Shown here piece after piece: positions 5,421 through 7,196 of a stretch of DNA of 7,196 nt. Positions within the stretch are counted from its first letter, which is position 1. Each line of letters starts with the position of its first letter. Position numbers and translations under genes: made by a program. The DNA is from Gammaproteobacteria bacterium (GTDB taxonomy: Bacteria > Pseudomonadota > Gammaproteobacteria > Eutrophobiales > Eutrophobiaceae): the NCBI GenBank assembly GCA_016844485.1, contig JAENIZ010000060.1:1-7196 (forward strand), given 5' to 3'. The notes under the pieces are model-generated. The model worked only from the letters and a program-made list of their open reading frames with translations, searched no databases and had not been told where the DNA came from.

Positions 5421-7196
5421 ATGCCAAAGAGAACCGACATAAAGTCTATCCTCATCATCGGCGCCGGACCGATTGTGATCGGCCAGGCCTGTGAGTTTGA
5501 TTACTCGGGGGCGCAGGCCTGCAAGGCCCTGCGTGAGGAAGGCTATCGCGTCGTCCTGGTGAACTCGAATCCGGCGACCATCATGACCGATCCGGACATG
5601 GCTGATGCTACCTATATCGAACCGGTGTGCTGGCAGGTGATAGAAAAGATCATCGCAAAAGAGAAACCGGATGCCTTGCTTCCCACCATGGGCGGGCAGA
5701 CGGCGCTGAACTGTGCGCTGGATCTCGCGCGTGAAGGCGTTCTGGAAAAATACAATGTGGAATTGATCGGGGCGTCGCGCGACGCGATTGATAAGGCCGA
5801 AGACCGCGAGCGTTTCCGCGATGCGATGCAGAAGATTGGTCTTGCCATGCCGCATTCCGGCCTTGCGCATAACCTGGAACAGGCAAAGGAAATCCAGGCG
5901 GAGATTGGATTTCCGATCATAATCCGGCCTTCATTTACATTAGGCGGTACTGGCGGTGGCGTTGCCTACAATCGCGAGGAATTTCTGGAGATCTGCGAAC
6001 GGGGGCTTTCCGCCTCACCGACCAGCGAGATCCTGCTGGAACAATCCGTGCTGGGGTGGAAAGAATTTGAAATGGAGGTAGTGCGGGACCACAAGGATAA
6101 CTGCATTATTGTCTGTTCCATCGAGAATGTTGATCCGATGGGCGTGCATACGGGTGACTCCATCACCGTTGCGCCGGCATTGACACTGACGGACAAGGAA
6201 TACCAGATCATGCGCAATGCCTCGATTGCGGTATTGCGCGAGATCGGGGTTGATACCGGAGGATCGAATGTACAGTTTGCCGTCAATCCCGAAAACGGTG
6301 AATTGTTCATTATCGAAATGAATCCCAGGGTGTCGCGTTCCTCGGCGCTCGCATCCAAGGCCACGGGATTCCCCATTGCCAAGGTTGCGGCGAAACTCGC
6401 TGTAGGTTATACGCTGGATGAACTGGCGAACGAGATCACCGGTGGCGCCACACCGGCGTCGTTTGAACCGACCATAGATTATGTCGTGACCAAGGTTCCG
6501 CGTTTTACCTTCGAAAAATTCCCACAGGCCGATGATCGACTGACGACCCAGATGAAATCGGTGGGTGAGGTCATGGCGATTGGACGCACCTTCCAGGAGT
6601 CATTGCAAAAGGCCATTCGTGGACTGGAAACCGGAGTGGACGGATTGAATGAATGCATCCCGCCCGAGTTGGACAAGGACAGCGCTATTGATGTGATACG
6701 CAGTGAATTGCGAGTCCCGCGGGCTGAACGGCTCTGGTATCTGGCCGAGGCCTTCCGTTACGGCATGGAGATCGATGAGGTATACCAATGCTGCCGCATC
6801 GACCCCTGGTTCCTGGCCCAGATAAAAGATTTGGTGGATGAAGAACGCATCATCAGGCAGGGGGGACTCGCTGCACTCAAACCTGATCGACTGCGTGACC
6901 TGAAGCGCAAGGGATTTTCTGACAGCCGTCTGGCCACCCTGGTTGAAACGTCTGAAGAAACCATCCGCAAACTTCGACATGATCAAAATATTCGTCCGGT
7001 ATATAAACGAGTTGACTCATGCGCGGCGGAATTTGCCGCCACTACCGCCTATATGTATTCCACGTATGAAGAAGAGTGTGAGGCAAGGCCCGGCGACAGG
7101 AAAAAGATCATGGTGCTTGGTGGAGGTCCAAACCGGATTGGGCAGGGGATTGAATTTGATTATTGTTGCGTGCAGGCTGCACTGGCCATGCGCGCT
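5421..7196 (+). CDS. carB: Carbamoyl-phosphate synthase large subunit, C-terminus beyond window
   Basis: The frame is open from ATG 5421 to the right edge, 592 residues of about 1073. It encodes the synthetase subunit that makes carbamoyl phosphate from bicarbonate, ammonia from CarA and two ATP. The start MPKRTDIKSILIIGAGP matches E. coli closely. The first ATP-grasp (carboxyphosphate) half is complete, with Arg129, Arg169, Glu215, His243, Gln285, Glu299, Asn301 and Arg303 at the E. coli positions, in motifs such as IIRPSFTLGG and IIEMNPRVSRSS (298-308). Residues about 400-553 form the oligomerization region, including LKRKGFSDSRLA. The second half begins at 560 with RKKIMVLGGGPNRIGQGIEF and is then cut. 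It is probably co-transcribed with carA despite the 105-bp gap and its inverted repeat. The ribosome site is weak (only an A-rich run after CTG). Identification is secure. Confidence 0.99.
   Translation, partial: MPKRTDIKSILIIGAGPIVIGQACEFDYSGAQACKALREEGYRVVLVNSNPATIMTDPDMADATYIEPVCWQVIEKIIAKEKPDALLPTMGGQTALNCALDLAREGVLEKYNVELIGASRDAIDKAEDRERFRDAMQKIGLAMPHSGLAHNLEQAKEIQAEIGFPIIIRPSFTLGGTGGGVAYNREEFLEICERGLSASPTSEILLEQSVLGWKEFEMEVVRDHKDNCIIVCSIENVDPMGVHTGDSITVAPALTLTDKEYQIMRNASIAVLREIGVDTGGSNVQFAVNPENGELFIIEMNPRVSRSSALASKATGFPIAKVAAKLAVGYTLDELANEITGGATPASFEPTIDYVVTKVPRFTFEKFPQADDRLTTQMKSVGEVMAIGRTFQESLQKAIRGLETGVDGLNECIPPELDKDSAIDVIRSELRVPRAERLWYLAEAFRYGMEIDEVYQCCRIDPWFLAQIKDLVDEERIIRQGGLAALKPDRLRDLKRKGFSDSRLATLVETSEETIRKLRHDQNIRPVYKRVDSCAAEFAATTAYMYSTYEEECEARPGDRKKIMVLGGGPNRIGQGIEFDYCCVQAALAMRA

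Noticed and set aside
5385..5870. Minus-strand 161-codon frame opposite the carB start
   Set aside because: It is antisense to the highly conserved N-terminal part of carB and has no recognisable product.

Overview
The window looks like a chromosomal stretch from a gammaproteobacterium of moderate GC content. The basis is carA and carB, which follow the Escherichia coli proteins closely: every catalytic residue checked has the same number, and carA uses the same unusual TTG start. No rRNA, tRNA, insertion sequence, CRISPR array or phage gene was seen. The exact genus cannot be read from the sequence.

Layout. Positions 1-2992 hold a three-gene operon on the minus strand, read right to left. 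First is a stand-alone C39/papain-like cysteine peptidase (2285-2992), then an RLAN-RimK type ATP-grasp ligase (804-2276), then a YbdK/GCS2-type glutamate-cysteine ligase family protein (1-807), which runs off the left edge. The genes are tightly packed: 8 bp between the first two and a 4-bp ATGA overlap between the last two. A 207-bp divergent intergenic region (2993-3199) with a GC-rich inverted repeat and weak promoter-like elements separates them from a plus-strand EgtC/YafJ-like class II glutamine amidotransferase (3200-4057). A good intrinsic terminator (4121-4149) follows. The pyrimidine/arginine genes carA (4179-5315) and carB (5421-7196, cut by the right edge) come next. They are separated by an imperfect inverted repeat built from 7-bp units.

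How the genes work together. CarA and CarB are the glutaminase and synthetase subunits of carbamoyl-phosphate synthase, feeding arginine and pyrimidine synthesis. The four genes to the left form a separate set: two ligases of families that join amino groups to glutamate or other carboxylates, a peptidase, and an amidohydrolase-type enzyme of the family that cleaves gamma-glutamyl amides in ergothioneine synthesis. RLAN-RimK and GCS2 enzymes have been predicted by comparative genomics to make or modify small peptides, but to my knowledge product and substrate are unknown. This set is the most interesting part of the window. No convincing precursor peptide gene, transporter or regulator is visible beside it, so its substrate may be a small molecule or a protein encoded elsewhere.
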